A stretch of 35,458 bases of DNA from Blastococcus sp. (GCA_025465355.1 JAODNN010000178.1:1-35458), one strand, 5' to 3'; numbered from the stretch's first letter, positions 24,858-35,458 are shown. Translations and numbers: made by a program. Notes: a model not told the origin generated them from the sequence alone.

Positions 24858-26338
24858 TCGGGCTGTACACGGCCGACGAGATCCGCGCGGCCGAGGAGCC
24901 GCTGCTCTCCGGCACGCCCGAGGGCACGCTCATGCAGCGGGCGGCCATGGGGCTGGCCACGGTGTGCGCCCGCCTGCTCGACCGGGTCTACGGACGACGG
25001 GTCGCGCTGCTCGTCGGCTCGGGCAACAACGGCGGCGACGCGCTCTTCGCCGGCGCGGCGCTGGCAGGGCGGGGAGCGCGGGTCACCGCCGTCCTGCTGG
25101 ACCCTGGCCGCGCGCACCAGGCCGGGCTCGCCGCACTCCGGCGCAACGGGGGCCGCGTGCTGGAGGCCGGCGACGGCGACGCGACCGCGGCGATCGCCCG
25201 GGCCGACATGGTCCTCGACGGGATGCTCGGCATCGGCGGTCGCGGGGGGCTCCGGGGCGAGGCCGTCGAGCTCACCCGGGCAGCGGCCGACGGCGTGGGC
25301 ATCACCGTCGCGGTCGACGTCCCCAGCGGGATCGACGCCTCGACGGGTGCCGTCGAGGGCGTCGTCTTCCCGGCGATGCACACCGTCACCTTCAGCGCGG
25401 TCAAGCTCGGGCTCGTCGTCGGGGAGGGGCGCGGGTACGCCGGTCGGGTGCACCTGGTCGACATCGGACTGGGGCCGCACCTGCCGGCGCCGGGAGCCTG
25501 GCAGCTCACCGATGCCGACGTCGCGGCCCGCCTCGAGCCCCCCTCGAGCTCCGACGACAAGTACTCACAGGGCGTCGTAGGCATCGTGGCCGGATCGGCG
25601 GCCTACCCGGGCGCCGGCGTGCTGTGCACGGGCGCGGCCCTGCGCACCCGGCCCGGGCTGGTGCGCTACGCCGGCACCGCCGCGGACGGCGTCCGGGCGG
25701 CCTGGCCGGAAGCCATCGTCACCCACGGGCGACCCTCCGACGCCGGCCAGGTGCAGGCCTGGGTCGTCGGCCCGGGCATGGGCACCGACGACGACGCGCG
25801 CAGTGTGCTCGCCGAGGTCCTCGGTACCGATCTGCCGGTGGTCGTGGACGCCGATGCGCTGACCATGGCGGCCCAGGATCCGGCGCTGGTGCGGCACCGG
25901 CAGGGCCCGACCGTGCTCACGCCGCACGACCGCGAGTTCGCCCGGTTCGGCAGCGAGCCGGGCCCCGACCGCGTGGGGGCGGCGCGGCGGCTCGCGGCCG
26001 ACCTCGGGGCGGTCGTCCTGCTCAAGGGCGACGCCACTGTCGTCGCCGATGCCGACGGCACCGCCTTCGTCAACGGGACCGGCACACCCTGGCTCGCCAC
26101 CGCGGGCACGGGCGACGTGCTCGCGGGCATCACCGGCGCCCTGCTGGCCACCCAGGGCGCCACGGGGCTCCCCGCCGTCGAAGCTGCGGCGGTGGCGGCC
26201 CACCTGCACGGCCGGACCGGCCAGCTCGCCGCCCGACGAGGGCCGTTCATCGCCGGCGACCTCGTGCGGCGGCTCCCCGAGACGATCAGCCGGGTTCGCG
26301 GGGATGCGGGAGACCGCCTGGGAGACTGGGAGTCGTGA
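24854..26338 (+). CDS. nnr: bifunctional NAD(P)HX epimerase/dehydratase
   Basis: 494 residues. It repairs hydrated NAD(P)H: the N-terminal YjeF_N domain epimerises and the C-terminal carbohydrate-kinase-like domain dehydrates with ADP or [14 protein letters not shown] (54-64) and [12 protein letters not shown] mark the epimerase. [36 protein letters not shown] and GTGDVLAGI (418-426) mark the dehydratase. It overlaps acpS and alr by 4 nt each. Confidence 0.95.
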   Translation: MIGLYTADEIRAAEEPLLSGTPEGTLMQRAAMGLATVCARLLDRVYGRRVALLVGSGNNGGDALFAGAALAGRGARVTAVLLDPGRAHQAGLAALRRNGGRVLEAGDGDATAAIARADMVLDGMLGIGGRGGLRGEAVELTRAAADGVGITVAVDVPSGIDASTGAVEGVVFPAMHTVTFSAVKLGLVVGEGRGYAGRVHLVDIGLGPHLPAPGAWQLTDADVAARLEPPSSSDDKYSQGVVGIVAGSAAYPGAGVLCTGAALRTRPGLVRYAGTAADGVRAAWPEAIVTHGRPSDAGQVQAWVVGPGMGTDDDARSVLAEVLGTDLPVVVDADALTMAAQDPALVRHRQGPTVLTPHDREFARFGSEPGPDRVGAARRLAADLGAVVLLKGDATVVADADGTAFVNGTGTPWLATAGTGDVLAGITGALLATQGATGLPAVEAAAVAAHLHGRTGQLAARRGPFIAGDLVRRLPETISRVRGDAGDRLGDWES

Positions 26339-27486
26339 CCAACCCTGCCCCGCCCTTCTTGCCCCGGGCGGAGGTCGTCGTCGATCTCGACGCAATCGCC
26401 GCGAACACCGCGGTGCTGCGCGAGCGCGTCGGCCGTCCGCTGATGGCTGTCGTCAAGGCCGATGGTTACGGCCACGGCATGGTCCCGGCGGCCCGGGCGG
26501 TGCTGGCCGGCGGCGCGGACGCGCTCGGGGTGGCCGTCCTCGACGAGGCGCTGGCCCTGCGGGCGGCCGGCATCACCGCCCCCCTGCTGGCCTGGCTGCA
26601 CACCCCCGGCACCGACTACGCGGCCGCGCTCGCCGCCGACGTCGAGGTCTCGGTGAGCGCGGAATGGGCGCTGGACGAGGTCGTCGCGGCCGCCCGCGCC
26701 ACGGGCCGCACCGCACGGGTGCACCTGTTCGCCGACACCGGTCTGTCCCGCGAGGGGGCCACGACCGCGGGATGGCCCGGGCTGGTCGGCGCCGCGGCCC
26801 GTGCGCAGGCCGACGACGACGTCGTCGTCACCGGGCTGTGGAGTCACATGGCCTACGCGGACGCGCCGACCCACCCGACCATCGCCGCGCAGGTGCGGGT
26901 GTTCGACGAGGCGGTCGCCATCGCCCGGGATGCCGGGCTGACCGACGCGCGCCGCCACCTGGCCAACTCGGCGGCCACCATCGCCCTGCCCGACACCTGG
27001 TACGACCTCGTGCGCCCCGGCGTCGCGCTCTACGGCCTCGACCCGCTGGGCGGCGACCCGGCCGCTTACGGCCTCCGCCCGGCCATGACCGTGCGGGCCA
27101 CCGTCGCCCTGGCCAAGCGGGTGCCCGCCGGCGTCGGCGTCTCCTACGGCCACACCTACTTCCCCGAGACGGAGACGACGTTGGCGCTGGTGCCCGTGGG
27201 CTATGCGGACGGCGTGCCGCGCGCCGCGGGAAACCGCGCGCCGGTGCTCGCCGGAGGCAGCCAGCGCACGATCGCCGGACGGGTCTGCATGGACCAGTTC
27301 GTGCTCGATGTCGGCGACGCGCCCGTAGCGGCCGGGGACGAGGTCGTCCTCTGGGGCCCGGGCGACCGCGGAGAGCCGACGGCGCAGCAGTGGGCCGATG
27401 CGGTCGACACGATCCACTACGAGCTCGTCACCCGGGTCGGCGGCCGGTTCAGCCGCCGCTACGTCGGCTCGGCGGGGGCGATCTGA
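26335..27486 (+). CDS. alr: alanine racemase
   Basis: 383 residues from GTG 26335, overlapping the preceding stop (GTGA), with GGGAGACTGGGAG upstream. PLP-dependent conversion of L- to D-Ala for peptidoglycan. PLP Lys is K41 in AVVKADGYGHG; the second catalytic base is Y271 in GVSYGHTYF. LVPVGYADGVPR and GRVCMDQFVLDVGD are conserved. The larger in-frame reading frame upstream lies in another frame of nnr and is rejected. Confidence 0.97.
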   Translation: MTNPAPPFLPRAEVVVDLDAIAANTAVLRERVGRPLMAVVKADGYGHGMVPAARAVLAGGADALGVAVLDEALALRAAGITAPLLAWLHTPGTDYAAALAADVEVSVSAEWALDEVVAAARATGRTARVHLFADTGLSREGATTAGWPGLVGAAARAQADDDVVVTGLWSHMAYADAPTHPTIAAQVRVFDEAVAIARDAGLTDARRHLANSAATIALPDTWYDLVRPGVALYGLDPLGGDPAAYGLRPAMTVRATVALAKRVPAGVGVSYGHTYFPETETTLALVPVGYADGVPRAAGNRAPVLAGGSQRTIAGRVCMDQFVLDVGDAPVAAGDEVVLWGPGDRGEPTAQQWADAVDTIHYELVTRVGGRFSRRYVGSAGAI

Positions 27487-28712
27487 TGGCGCGCGCCGGG
27501 AAGCCCGCCTCGAAGCGTGCCCGGAAGGCTGTCGGCAAGGCCGGCGCCGCGCCTTCCACGGCCCCGCCGTCCCACGGGCGGAAGGTCGGCATCGTCGGAG
27601 CCGTCGTCGGCCTGGCGGCTGCCGGGACCGCCGCAGGGGTGGCGGTCAGCCGCCTGGCGGCACGCCGGGTGCACGCCGAGCTCACGTCCGGGGCCGGCGA
27701 CGCCACGTTGCGCGAGGACGACCCGCTCGGCCATGCCTCGCGCCCGGCCGACCGGACCGCGCTGGTGCAGGCGAGCGACGGCGTCGTGCTCTCGGTGGAG
27801 GAGATCGGCCCCCGGAACGCACCGCTGACCATCGTCTTCGTGCACGGCTACACGCTGTCGATGGCGGCGTGGACCTTCCAGCGGCGCACCCTGGCCGCGG
27901 AGGTCGCCACCGCCAACGGGCACCGCCCGAGCGCCCGGCTGGTCTTCTACGACCAGCGCGGACACGGCACGTCGGGCCGCGGTTCGGCCGAGCACGCCAC
28001 GATCGACCAGTTGGCGCAGGACCTCGCCGCGGTGCTCCAGGCGAGGGTGCCCCGCGGCCCCGTCGTCCTCGTCGGCCATTCCATGGGCGGGATGACCATC
28101 ATGGGCCTGGCCGCGCTGCACCCCGACCTGTTCGGCTCGAGGATCGTCGGCGCGGCGCTGATCTCGACGTCCAGCGGCAACCTTGCCGAGCTGGACTTCG
28201 GGCTGCCCGACCTGCTGACCCGCGTGCGCGCCGCCGTGTTCCCCGTCGCGGCGTGGACGATGCGCCGGACGCCGCTCCTGGCCGAGCGGACCCGGCGGCT
28301 GGCGGCCGACCTGGTGTCGACGGTGACCCGGTCGCTGTCGTTCGCCTCCACCGACGTCGACCCGGCGCTCGGCCACTACGTGGACGCGATGATCGCCGGC
28401 ACCCCGGTCGACGTGATCGCCGAGTTCTATCCGGCGCTGGCCGGCATGGACCACACCGGAGCGCTGGAGCCCCTGCGCCGCATCCCGACGCTCGTGCTCA
28501 CCGGCGAGAAGGACAAGATGATCCCGAAGGAGCACAGCGAGCTGATCGTCGAGCACCTCGGCGGGGGAGGGGAGAGCTCGACGGAGTTCGTCGTCGTCCC
28601 CGACGCCGGGCACATGGTGCTGCTGGAGGAGCCGGCCGAGGTGAGTGACGCGCTGACCCGCCTGCTCCGACGGGTGGCCGCAGACCGGCCGGTCCGCGTG
28701 GCACACCGATGA
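27486..28712 (+). CDS. membrane-anchored alpha/beta hydrolase
   Basis: 408 residues from ATG 27486, overlapping the alr stop. A basic N-terminus (KPASKRARKAVGK) is followed by one hydrophobic segment (about 34-54), so an N-terminal signal anchor is likely. The hydrolase domain has the oxyanion region FVHGYTLS, FYDQRGHGTSG and nucleophile elbow GHSMGG with S199. The acid is probably the Asp in LTGEKDKMIP and the base the His in PDAGHMVLLEEP. The substrate is unknown. A similar hydrolase beside alr and tsaE occurs in other actinobacteria. Confidence 0.85.
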   Translation: MARAGKPASKRARKAVGKAGAAPSTAPPSHGRKVGIVGAVVGLAAAGTAAGVAVSRLAARRVHAELTSGAGDATLREDDPLGHASRPADRTALVQASDGVVLSVEEIGPRNAPLTIVFVHGYTLSMAAWTFQRRTLAAEVATANGHRPSARLVFYDQRGHGTSGRGSAEHATIDQLAQDLAAVLQARVPRGPVVLVGHSMGGMTIMGLAALHPDLFGSRIVGAALISTSSGNLAELDFGLPDLLTRVRAAVFPVAAWTMRRTPLLAERTRRLAADLVSTVTRSLSFASTDVDPALGHYVDAMIAGTPVDVIAEFYPALAGMDHTGALEPLRRIPTLVLTGEKDKMIPKEHSELIVEHLGGGGESSTEFVVVPDAGHMVLLEEPAEVSDALTRLLRRVAADRPVRVAHR

Positions 28713-29335
28713 GCCCGGTAGCGACCCGACCCGACCCGGTTGCGCAGGCGGTGGCCCGGACGGCGGCTGCCGCCCCCGACTGGGCCACGCTCGCTGACGC
28801 CGCCCGTTCCTGCGTCGCCTGCCCGGAGCTGGCAGCCAGCCGGCGGCACGTCGTCGTCGGCGACGTCCCGGAGAGCGGCCGGCCGAGGTTCGCGCTCGTC
28901 GGCGAGGCGCCGGGCGCGACCGAGGACGAGACCGGCCGGCCGTTCGTGGGCCGGTCCGGGGCGCTGCTCGACCAGTTGCTGGCGGAGGCGGGTCTCTCGC
29001 GGGCAGACGCCGCCGTCCTCAACGTCGTGAAGTGCCGCCCGCCGGGCAACCGCACGCCGAAGTCGTTCGAGGTGGTCCGCTGCAGCGGCTGGCTGAACCG
29101 CCAGCTGGAGCTGCTCGACCCTCCGGTGGTGATCGCGCTCGGGCTGTCGGCCGCGAAGTGGTTCCTCGGCCCGCGGACGGTGCTGGCACAGGTCCGCGGG
29201 CGGCCGCACGAGGTGGACGGCCGGGTCGTGTGGGCGACCTACCACCCGTCGGCCGCCATCCGGTTCGGTCCCAACGGTGCGCCGCGAGCCGGCCTGCTGG
29301 CCGATCTGACCGCCGTGGCGGAGAGCCTCCGGTGA
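28709..29335 (+). CDS. uracil-DNA glycosylase, family 4 (Fe-S)
   Basis: 208 residues from ATG 28709 (ATGA overlap). It removes uracil from DNA. Four Cys for a [4Fe-4S] cluster are visible: C35, C38 (CVACPEL), C109 (VKCRPPGNR) and C125. Motif 1 is GEAPGATEDETGRPFVG (65-81) and motif 2 is TYHPSAAIRF. The GEAPG form of motif 1 favours family 4 over family 5 (UdgB). It lies within the alr-tsaD run of overlapping genes. Confidence 0.9.
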   Translation: MSPVATRPDPVAQAVARTAAAAPDWATLADAARSCVACPELAASRRHVVVGDVPESGRPRFALVGEAPGATEDETGRPFVGRSGALLDQLLAEAGLSRADAAVLNVVKCRPPGNRTPKSFEVVRCSGWLNRQLELLDPPVVIALGLSAAKWFLGPRTVLAQVRGRPHEVDGRVVWATYHPSAAIRFGPNGAPRAGLLADLTAVAESLR

Positions 29336-29781
29336 GGCGGGACCATCTGCTGCCGGCGCCGGAGGACACCCACGCGCTGGGGCGCGCCCTGGCCCAGGTG
29401 ATGCGCGCGGGCGACCTCGTCGTCCTCGTGGGCCCGCTGGGGGCCGGCAAGACGGCGCTCACGCAGGGCATCGGCGCGGGCCTCGGGGTCCGGGAACCGG
29501 TCACCTCGCCCACGTTCGTCATCTCGCGCGTGCACCGTGACGGCCGGGTGCCGCTGGTGCACGTCGACGCCTACCGGCTGGGCTCGGTCGCCGACGTCGA
29601 CGACCTGGACCTGGACGTCACGGTGGCGGACTCCGTGACCGTCGTCGAATGGGGTCAGGGCCTGGTCGAGCGGCTGACCGACGAGCACCTGGAGGTGCGG
29701 CTCGAGCGGCGCGACGACGACGTCCGCACCGCGGTCCTGGTGCCGCACGGCCCGAGCTGGGAAGCGCGCCTGCCCGCATGA
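29332..29781 (+). CDS. tsaE: tRNA threonylcarbamoyladenosine biosynthesis ATPase TsaE
   Basis: 149 residues from GTG 29332, overlapping the glycosylase stop. TsaE is the ATPase that drives the TsaB-TsaD complex in t6A37 tRNA modification. The P-loop GPLGAGKTALTQGIG starts at 34; SPTFVISRVH, LVHVDAYRL and VVEWGQGL follow in family order. An upstream in-frame extension is rejected. Confidence 0.95.
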   Translation: MRRDHLLPAPEDTHALGRALAQVMRAGDLVVLVGPLGAGKTALTQGIGAGLGVREPVTSPTFVISRVHRDGRVPLVHVDAYRLGSVADVDDLDLDVTVADSVTVVEWGQGLVERLTDEHLEVRLERRDDDVRTAVLVPHGPSWEARLPA

Positions 29782-30311
29782 CTCCCCGGGTCGAGCTCGT
29801 GCAGGTGGATGCCGCCGTCCTCCGCGCGCTGGCGGACGGCGATCTGGCCGCGGCGAACGCGCGTGCTCCCGTGCCGCTCACGCCCTACCTCGCCGGGCCC
29901 GAGTGCCGGGGCGTGTGGGGAGTGCGCGCCGTGCAGGTCGTCGAGGACCCGCCGAGCGCGGCGTGGGTCACACGGATCGTGTGGGACCCGGAGCGCGAGA
30001 TCGCCGTCGGACGTGCCGGGTATCACGGGCCCGCGGACGCGACCGGCATGGTCGAGGTCGGCTACTCGATCGACCCCGCGTACCGCCGCCGGGGCTACGC
30101 GCGAGCTGCGCTGCTGGTGCTGCTCGAGCGGGCGGCGCGCGAATCGGGCGTCACCACCGTGCGGGCCTCGATCTCCCCGGCCAACGTCGCCTCCCGGGAC
30201 CTCGTGCTGTCGCACGGGTTCACCGAGGTGGGGACGCAGTGGGACGACGAGGACGGGCTGGAGATCGTCTACGAGGTGCCCGTCGGCGACGGTCCGGCGT
30301 CGCCCGCCTAG
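29778..30311 (+). CDS. GNAT-family N-acetyltransferase, RimJ/RimL-like
   Basis: 177 residues from ATG 29778, overlapping tsaE by 4 nt. The acetyl-CoA loop is YRRRGYARAAL, preceded by VEVGYSIDP and followed by VRASISPANVASRDLVLSHGFTEVGTQWD, the RimJ/RimL/GNAT 3 layout. Substrate unknown. It separates tsaE from tsaB, which are adjacent in many actinobacteria. Its TAG stop forms part of a likely tsaB promoter. Confidence 0.85.
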   Translation: MTPRVELVQVDAAVLRALADGDLAAANARAPVPLTPYLAGPECRGVWGVRAVQVVEDPPSAAWVTRIVWDPEREIAVGRAGYHGPADATGMVEVGYSIDPAYRRRGYARAALLVLLERAARESGVTTVRASISPANVASRDLVLSHGFTEVGTQWDDEDGLEIVYEVPVGDGPASPA

Positions 30312-30314
30312 GCT
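30309..30314 (+). promoter_or_regulatory. candidate -10 box for leaderless tsaB
   Basis: TAGGCT fits TANNNT; its TAG is the stop codon of the preceding GNAT gene. Eight nt follow before GTG 30323, and there is no ribosome binding site, so a leaderless tsaB transcript is plausible. Confidence 0.4.
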
Positions 30315-30322
30315 GATTCGTC

Positions 30323-30961
30323 GTGTTCGTCCTCGCTCTCGATACCGCCACCCCGACGCTCGTCGCCGGCGTGGCGCGGTGGGCCGCGGGGCAGGACACC
30401 GAGGTGCTCGCCGAACGTGCCGTCCCCTCCGGCAACCGGCACGCCGAGTTGCTGACCCCCTCGATCCAGGACGCGCTCACCGATGCGGGCCTCACCATGG
30501 CCGACCTCGACGCCGTGGTGACCGGGCTCGGTCCCGGCCCGTACACCGGCCTGCGGGTGGGGGTGGTGACGGCCGCTGCCCTGGCCGATGCCCGCGGACT
30601 GCCGGTCGTGGGGGTGTGCTCCCTCGACGCGATCGGCTCCGGTGCCCGCACCGTCGTCACCGACGCCCGGCGCAAGGAGGTCTACTGGGCTGCCTACGGC
30701 GCCGACGGCGACCGGGTCGAGGGGCCCGGGGTCGTCCGGCCCGAGGAGCTCGACCGGCCGGGCCCGTTCGTCGGCGATCCGGCCTTCACCGATCGGCTGG
30801 GCGCGCCGGTCACCCGGGCGGACGTGACGACGGCGGGGCTGGTGCGCGCGGCCGCACCGCAGCTGGCCGATCGGTCGTCGGCGCGTCCGCTGGTCCCGCT
30901 GTACCTGCGCCGCCCCGACGCCACCCCACCGACGACGATCAAGGCGGTGTCGAAGGCATGA
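30323..30961 (+). CDS. tsaB: tRNA threonylcarbamoyladenosine biosynthesis protein TsaB
   Basis: 212 residues from GTG 30323. TsaB is the inactive ASKHA-fold partner that activates TsaD. MFVLALDTATPTLVAGV, RHAELLTPSIQDAL, GLGPGPYTGLRVGVVTAAALADA and VTDARRKEVYWAAYG are typical. The stop overlaps rimI by 4 nt. Next to rimI and tsaD, the usual trio. Confidence 0.95.
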   Translation: MFVLALDTATPTLVAGVARWAAGQDTEVLAERAVPSGNRHAELLTPSIQDALTDAGLTMADLDAVVTGLGPGPYTGLRVGVVTAAALADARGLPVVGVCSLDAIGSGARTVVTDARRKEVYWAAYGADGDRVEGPGVVRPEELDRPGPFVGDPAFTDRLGAPVTRADVTTAGLVRAAAPQLADRSSARPLVPLYLRRPDATPPTTIKAVSKA

Positions 30962-31464
30962 CGGTGCGACTGCGGCCGATGACCGTCGACGACCTGCCCG
31001 GCGTCATGGTGCTGGAGGAAGAGCTCTTCGCCCCCGACACGTGGACGGCGGAGATGTACCGCGACGAGCTCTCCCGCGCCGACACCCGCTACTACCTCGT
31101 GGCCGAGTTCCACCTGGACGGAGACGAGGACGAGGAGCCGGAGGGTGACCCGGTCATGGTCGGCTACGGGGGTCTCATCGCCTACGACGACGAGGCCCAC
31201 GTGGCCACGCTCGCGGTGACGAAGGCCCTGCAGGGCGAGGGTGTCGGATCGCTGCTCCTCGATGCGCTGCTCGCCGAGGCGGACAGGCGCAGCCCCGTCG
31301 TGCTGCTCGAGGTGCGGGCCGACAACGACGCGGCCCAGCAGCTCTACCTGCGGCGCGGGTTCACCGAGATCGGGCGGCGCCGTGGCTACTACCAGCCCAG
31401 CGGCGCCGACGCCGTCGTCATGAAGCGCAAGCGTGTGCGTGCGCTGGGGGGTCGCCGTGCCTGA
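30958..31464 (+). CDS. rimI: ribosomal protein S18 alanine N-acetyltransferase, RimI-like
   Basis: 168 residues from ATG 30958. A GNAT of the RimI type, acetylating protein N-termini (S18 in E. coli). [21 protein letters not shown] opens the fold; the acetyl-CoA loop [18 protein letters not shown] starts at 91; [33 protein letters not shown] closes it. An acidic insertion (54-64, [11 protein letters not shown]) lies between strands 2 and 3. It overlaps tsaD by 8 nt. Confidence 0.92.
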   Translation: MTVRLRPMTVDDLPGVMVLEEELFAPDTWTAEMYRDELSRADTRYYLVAEFHLDGDEDEEPEGDPVMVGYGGLIAYDDEAHVATLAVTKALQGEGVGSLLLDALLAEADRRSPVVLLEVRADNDAAQQLYLRRGFTEIGRRRGYYQPSGADAVVMKRKRVRALGGRRA

Positions 31465-32494
31465 CCAGCCACTGGTTCTCGGGTTCGAGACCTCCTGCGA
31501 CGAGACCGGGATCGGCCTGGTCCGCGGGCACACGCTGCTGGCCGACGCCCTCGCGACGTCGATGGCCGAGCACGAGCGGTTCGGGGGAGTGGTCCCGGAG
31601 ATCGCCTCGCGAGCGCATCTCGAGGCGATGGTCCCCACGGTGCACAAGGCCCTGGCCGACGCCGGGGTCAGCGCCGGCGACGTCGATGCCGTCGCGGTGA
31701 CGTCGGGTCCGGGGCTCACCGGGGCCCTGCTGGTCGGTGTCGCGGCCGCCAAGGCCTATGCCATGGCCCTCGACGTCCCGCTGTACGGGGTCAACCACCT
31801 GGCCGCGCACGTCGCCGTCGACGAGCTCCAGCACGGGCCGCTGGCCGAGCCCTCGATCGCGCTCCTGGTGTCCGGCGGGCACAGCTCCCTGCTGCTGGTC
31901 CCCGACCTGGCCAGGGACGTCGAGTCGCTGGGCCGCACCGTGGACGACGCCGCCGGGGAGGCTTTCGACAAGGTGGCCCGCGTGCTCGGCCTGCCCTTCC
32001 CCGGGGGGCCACCGATCGACCGGGCAGCCGCCGAGGGCGACCGGGCCGCGATCGGTTTCCCCCGCGGTCTGAGCGGCCCGCGGGACGCGCCCTACGACTT
32101 CTCCTTCTCCGGCCTGAAGACGGCGGTCGCCCGCTGGGTGGAGGCGCGGCAGCGGGCAGGTGAGCCCGTCCCGATCGCCGACGTGGCGGCGTCCTTCCAG
32201 GAGGCGGTCGCCGACGTGCTCACCGCCAAGGCCGTGCGCGCCTGCCGCGACCACGGCGTCGACCACCTGGTGCTCGGAGGAGGCGTGGCGGCGAACTCAC
32301 GGCTGCGCGCCCTGGCCGAGGAGCGCTGCGCCGCCGCCGGGATCGTGCTGCGGGTGCCCAGCCCACGGCTCTGCACGGACAACGGGGCGATGGTGGCTGC
32401 ACTCGGCTCGCGGCTCGTGGCCGCGGGCGTCGCACCGTCAGCGCCCGACCTCGGTGCCGACAGCTCCCTGCCGATCGACGTCGTCAGCCGCTGA
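31457..32494 (+). CDS. tsaD: tRNA N6-adenosine threonylcarbamoyltransferase TsaD
   Basis: 345 residues from GTG 31457 ([18 protein letters not shown]), with GGGGGG 5 nt upstream; GTG-region extension from 31433 is less likely. It transfers the threonylcarbamoyl group to A37 of ANN-decoding tRNAs. Metal ligands H114 and H118 (NHLAAH) and the C-terminal CTDNGAMVA Asp are present, with [11 protein letters not shown] and [10 protein letters not shown]. The 3' end overlaps the convergent methyltransferase gene by 11 nt. Confidence 0.96.
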   Translation: MPDQPLVLGFETSCDETGIGLVRGHTLLADALATSMAEHERFGGVVPEIASRAHLEAMVPTVHKALADAGVSAGDVDAVAVTSGPGLTGALLVGVAAAKAYAMALDVPLYGVNHLAAHVAVDELQHGPLAEPSIALLVSGGHSSLLLVPDLARDVESLGRTVDDAAGEAFDKVARVLGLPFPGGPPIDRAAAEGDRAAIGFPRGLSGPRDAPYDFSFSGLKTAVARWVEARQRAGEPVPIADVAASFQEAVADVLTAKAVRACRDHGVDHLVLGGGVAANSRLRALAEERCAAAGIVLRVPSPRLCTDNGAMVAALGSRLVAAGVAPSAPDLGADSSLPIDVVSR

Positions 32495-33749
32495 CGTCGC
32501 AGACGAGCACCGTGGGAGCGCCGGCCACCCGGGTGACGACGAGGACCGCTGAGGCCGCCCCAGGCCCCCTGAGCTGCCTCGCCAGCGACTCCGGCTCGAT
32601 CGGTGACCCACGCTTCTTGACCACGACGCGGCCCACGCCGCGGGCCCGCAGCAGCGCCCGCAGCTTCTTGAGGTTGAACGGCAGCACCTCGTCGACCCGG
32701 TAGGAGTTGACCCACGGGCTGTCGGAGGCGCCGTCCGAGGTGAGGTAGGCGATCGTCGGGTCGATCAGGGTGGCGCCCAGCTCCGCGGCCACCAACGACA
32801 CCAGCCCGGAGCGGATGACCGCCGGGTCGGGCTCGTGCAGCCGGCCGCGGACCGGCCCGGTCGGCGCCGGGCCCGGGTCGGTGGCAGCGGTCAGCTCGAG
32901 GACCGCTCCGTCGCGGACCAGGCTCGCCCGCCGCCCCGTCTCGGCACGCTCACGCCCCCACAGCAGGGCCTCGACGATCGAGCCGCTCACCGAGACCCAT
33001 TCCGCCTCGATCCCTGCCGGCACGCGGTGGTGATCCAGGCCGGGAGCGACCTTGACCACCGACCTCGGCACCCGGTCCAGCAGCTGCGCGACCGTCGACC
33101 AGGGCGGGGACCAGCGGTCCGGGTTCAGCTGCCGGCGTCCGCCGGCCCGCCGGGCCGGGTCGAGGACGGCGGCCGGGCAGCCGGCCACACGGCCCCCCTG
33201 TGCGGCCGCCACCAGCTCGACAGCATCCCCGTCGATGACCCGTACCCGATCGGCCACACCCAGGGCCCGGGCGTTGGCGGCGGTCAAGGCCCGGGCCAGC
33301 GGGTCCCGGTCCACCGCCACCACCTGCGCGCCGGCTCGGGCGAGCGCGATCGTGTCGGTGCCCGACGCGGAGCCCAGATCTGCCACGGATCCGGTCCCAC
33401 CGGCCAGCAGCCGCTCCGCCCGTCGGGCGGCGAGGGCGGGACGGCCGGCCTGCTCGAGGGTGTCGGAGGTCAGGAAGAGGACGTCGGCGTCGGCTCCGAA
33501 CACCGGCCGGGCGCGGGCCCGGAGCCGCGCCAGCTCCCAGGCCGGGCCGGCCAGCTCGACGCCCACCTCCGCCCGGAGGCGGCCCAGCGCCGGCAGCACG
33601 TCGACACCCTCGGCGACGAGCGCCGCCGCCCGCGCCAACGCGGCTGTGCCGGCGGGCGTGCCGAGCTGCTGCAACTGCGCGAGCCCCGCGGCTGTGGCGT
33701 CGTCTGGGGAGGGAGCGGCCGGCACCCGACCAGCCTCCCGCACGAGCAT
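32484..33749 (-). CDS. THUMP-like class I SAM-dependent methyltransferase
   Basis: 421 residues from ATG 33749. The SAM-binding motif [29 protein letters not shown] begins at 122; [13 protein letters not shown] lies near 194. The C-terminal third ([38 protein letters not shown]) is the THUMP-like domain of a conserved actinobacterial family. An RNA substrate is likely by homology, but the target is unknown. It is convergent with tsaD and divergent from groES. Confidence 0.88.
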   Translation of the reverse strand: MLVREAGRVPAAPSPDDATAAGLAQLQQLGTPAGTAALARAAALVAEGVDVLPALGRLRAEVGVELAGPAWELARLRARARPVFGADADVLFLTSDTLEQAGRPALAARRAERLLAGGTGSVADLGSASGTDTIALARAGAQVVAVDRDPLARALTAANARALGVADRVRVIDGDAVELVAAAQGGRVAGCPAAVLDPARRAGGRRQLNPDRWSPPWSTVAQLLDRVPRSVVKVAPGLDHHRVPAGIEAEWVSVSGSIVEALLWGRERAETGRRASLVRDGAVLELTAATDPGPAPTGPVRGRLHEPDPAVIRSGLVSLVAAELGATLIDPTIAYLTSDGASDSPWVNSYRVDEVLPFNLKKLRALLRARGVGRVVVKKRGSPIEPESLARQLRGPGAASAVLVVTRVAGAPTVLVCDVSG

Positions 33750-33771
33750 GTCCCTGCACGTCGGGACCCGG

Positions 33772-33801
33772 TTGAGTAGCTGGCACTCTCATGGGTAGAG
33801 T
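33772..33801 (+). promoter_or_regulatory. groES promoter
   Basis: TTGAGT (33772-33777) and TAGAGT (33796-33801) with an 18-nt spacer form a sigma-A-type promoter. The CIRCE operator covers the spacer and -10 box. The leader to GTG 33908 is about 100 nt. Confidence 0.6.
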
Positions 33802-33806
33802 GCCAA
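33780..33806 (+). promoter_or_regulatory. CIRCE operator (HrcA site) upstream of groES
   Basis: CTGGCACTC, nine nt, GAGTGCCAA: an inverted repeat matching the CIRCE consensus TTAGCACTC-N9-GAGTGCTAA in its conserved GCACTC/GAGTGC core and exact 9-nt spacing. HrcA binding here would block RNA polymerase and keep groES repressed until heat stress. Confidence 0.92.
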
Positions 33807-33907
33807 CCGACACGGCCAGAGCCTGACCCCCGCGACGGCAGGCCCCGGCCCCGTGCCACAGCATCAGAACCCACCAGCCGTCCGATACCGAAGGGGGCGT
33901 CACCGAC

Positions 33908-35458
<1,551 letters not shown>

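Noticed and set aside
24793-27486. 897-codon plus-strand frame beginning inside acpS
   Set aside because: Only its 3' part is real (alr from 26335). The upstream part is an Arg/Gly-rich shadow of nnr in another frame.

Overview
The window is a high-GC (roughly 70%) actinobacterial chromosome segment made almost entirely of housekeeping genes. GTG starts are frequent, stop and start codons often overlap by 1 or 4 nt, and -10 boxes have the TANNNT form. Gene order (S10/spc/alpha ribosomal blocks, then rplM-rpsI-glmM-glmS-acpS-nnr-alr-tsaE-tsaB-rimI-tsaD-groES-groL) is that of Actinomycetota. The long acidic tails on S3 and L17 and the GAGC-TTGCGAG terminator-like repeats suggest a Frankiales/Geodermatophilaceae-type organism; that family placement is inference, not proof.

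Layout. 1-2509: end of the S10 operon (rpsS partial, rplV, rpsC, rplP, rpmC, rpsQ). 2510-2703: heavily structured boundary. 2704-7009: spc operon (rplN, rplX, rplE, rpsN, rpsH, rplF, rplR, rpsE, rpmD, rplO). 7010-7125: two strong hairpins and a likely promoter. 7126-9926: secY, adk, map. 9927-10235: 309 nt with a repeat copy, a candidate promoter with a 12-bp palindrome, and a structured leader. 10236-15139: infA, rpmJ, rpsM, rpsK, rpsD, rpoA, rplQ, truA (initiation, small and large subunit proteins, RNA polymerase alpha, tRNA pseudouridine synthase).

15142-20030 is the only accessory-looking part: an SDR-like protein, mobA, fdhD, mog, moaC, moeA and a beta-carbonic anhydrase. These are late molybdenum-cofactor steps (Mo insertion, GMP attachment, sulfuration for formate dehydrogenase) plus CO2/bicarbonate conversion. 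They lie between truA and rplM, the interval that holds the ESX-4 locus in mycobacteria.

20209-24340: rplM, rpsI and the UDP-GlcNAc supply genes glmM and glmS. 24468-32494: acpS, bifunctional NAD(P)HX repair enzyme, alr, a membrane-anchored alpha/beta hydrolase, a family 4 Fe-S uracil-DNA glycosylase, tsaE, a GNAT, tsaB, rimI, tsaD, most overlapping by 1-8 nt and so probably translationally coupled. tsaE/B/D make the tRNA t6A modification. 32484-33749: a THUMP-like methyltransferase on the minus strand. 33780-end: a CIRCE-controlled groES and a partial groL, separated by strong hairpins.

I found no convincing previously undescribed multi-gene system. The items most worth following are a recurring intergenic hairpin repeat, a perfect 20-bp hairpin straddling the rplQ/truA junction together with the missing canonical truA start, the Moco/carbonic anhydrase insertion, several apparently leaderless promoters, and structured operon boundaries.
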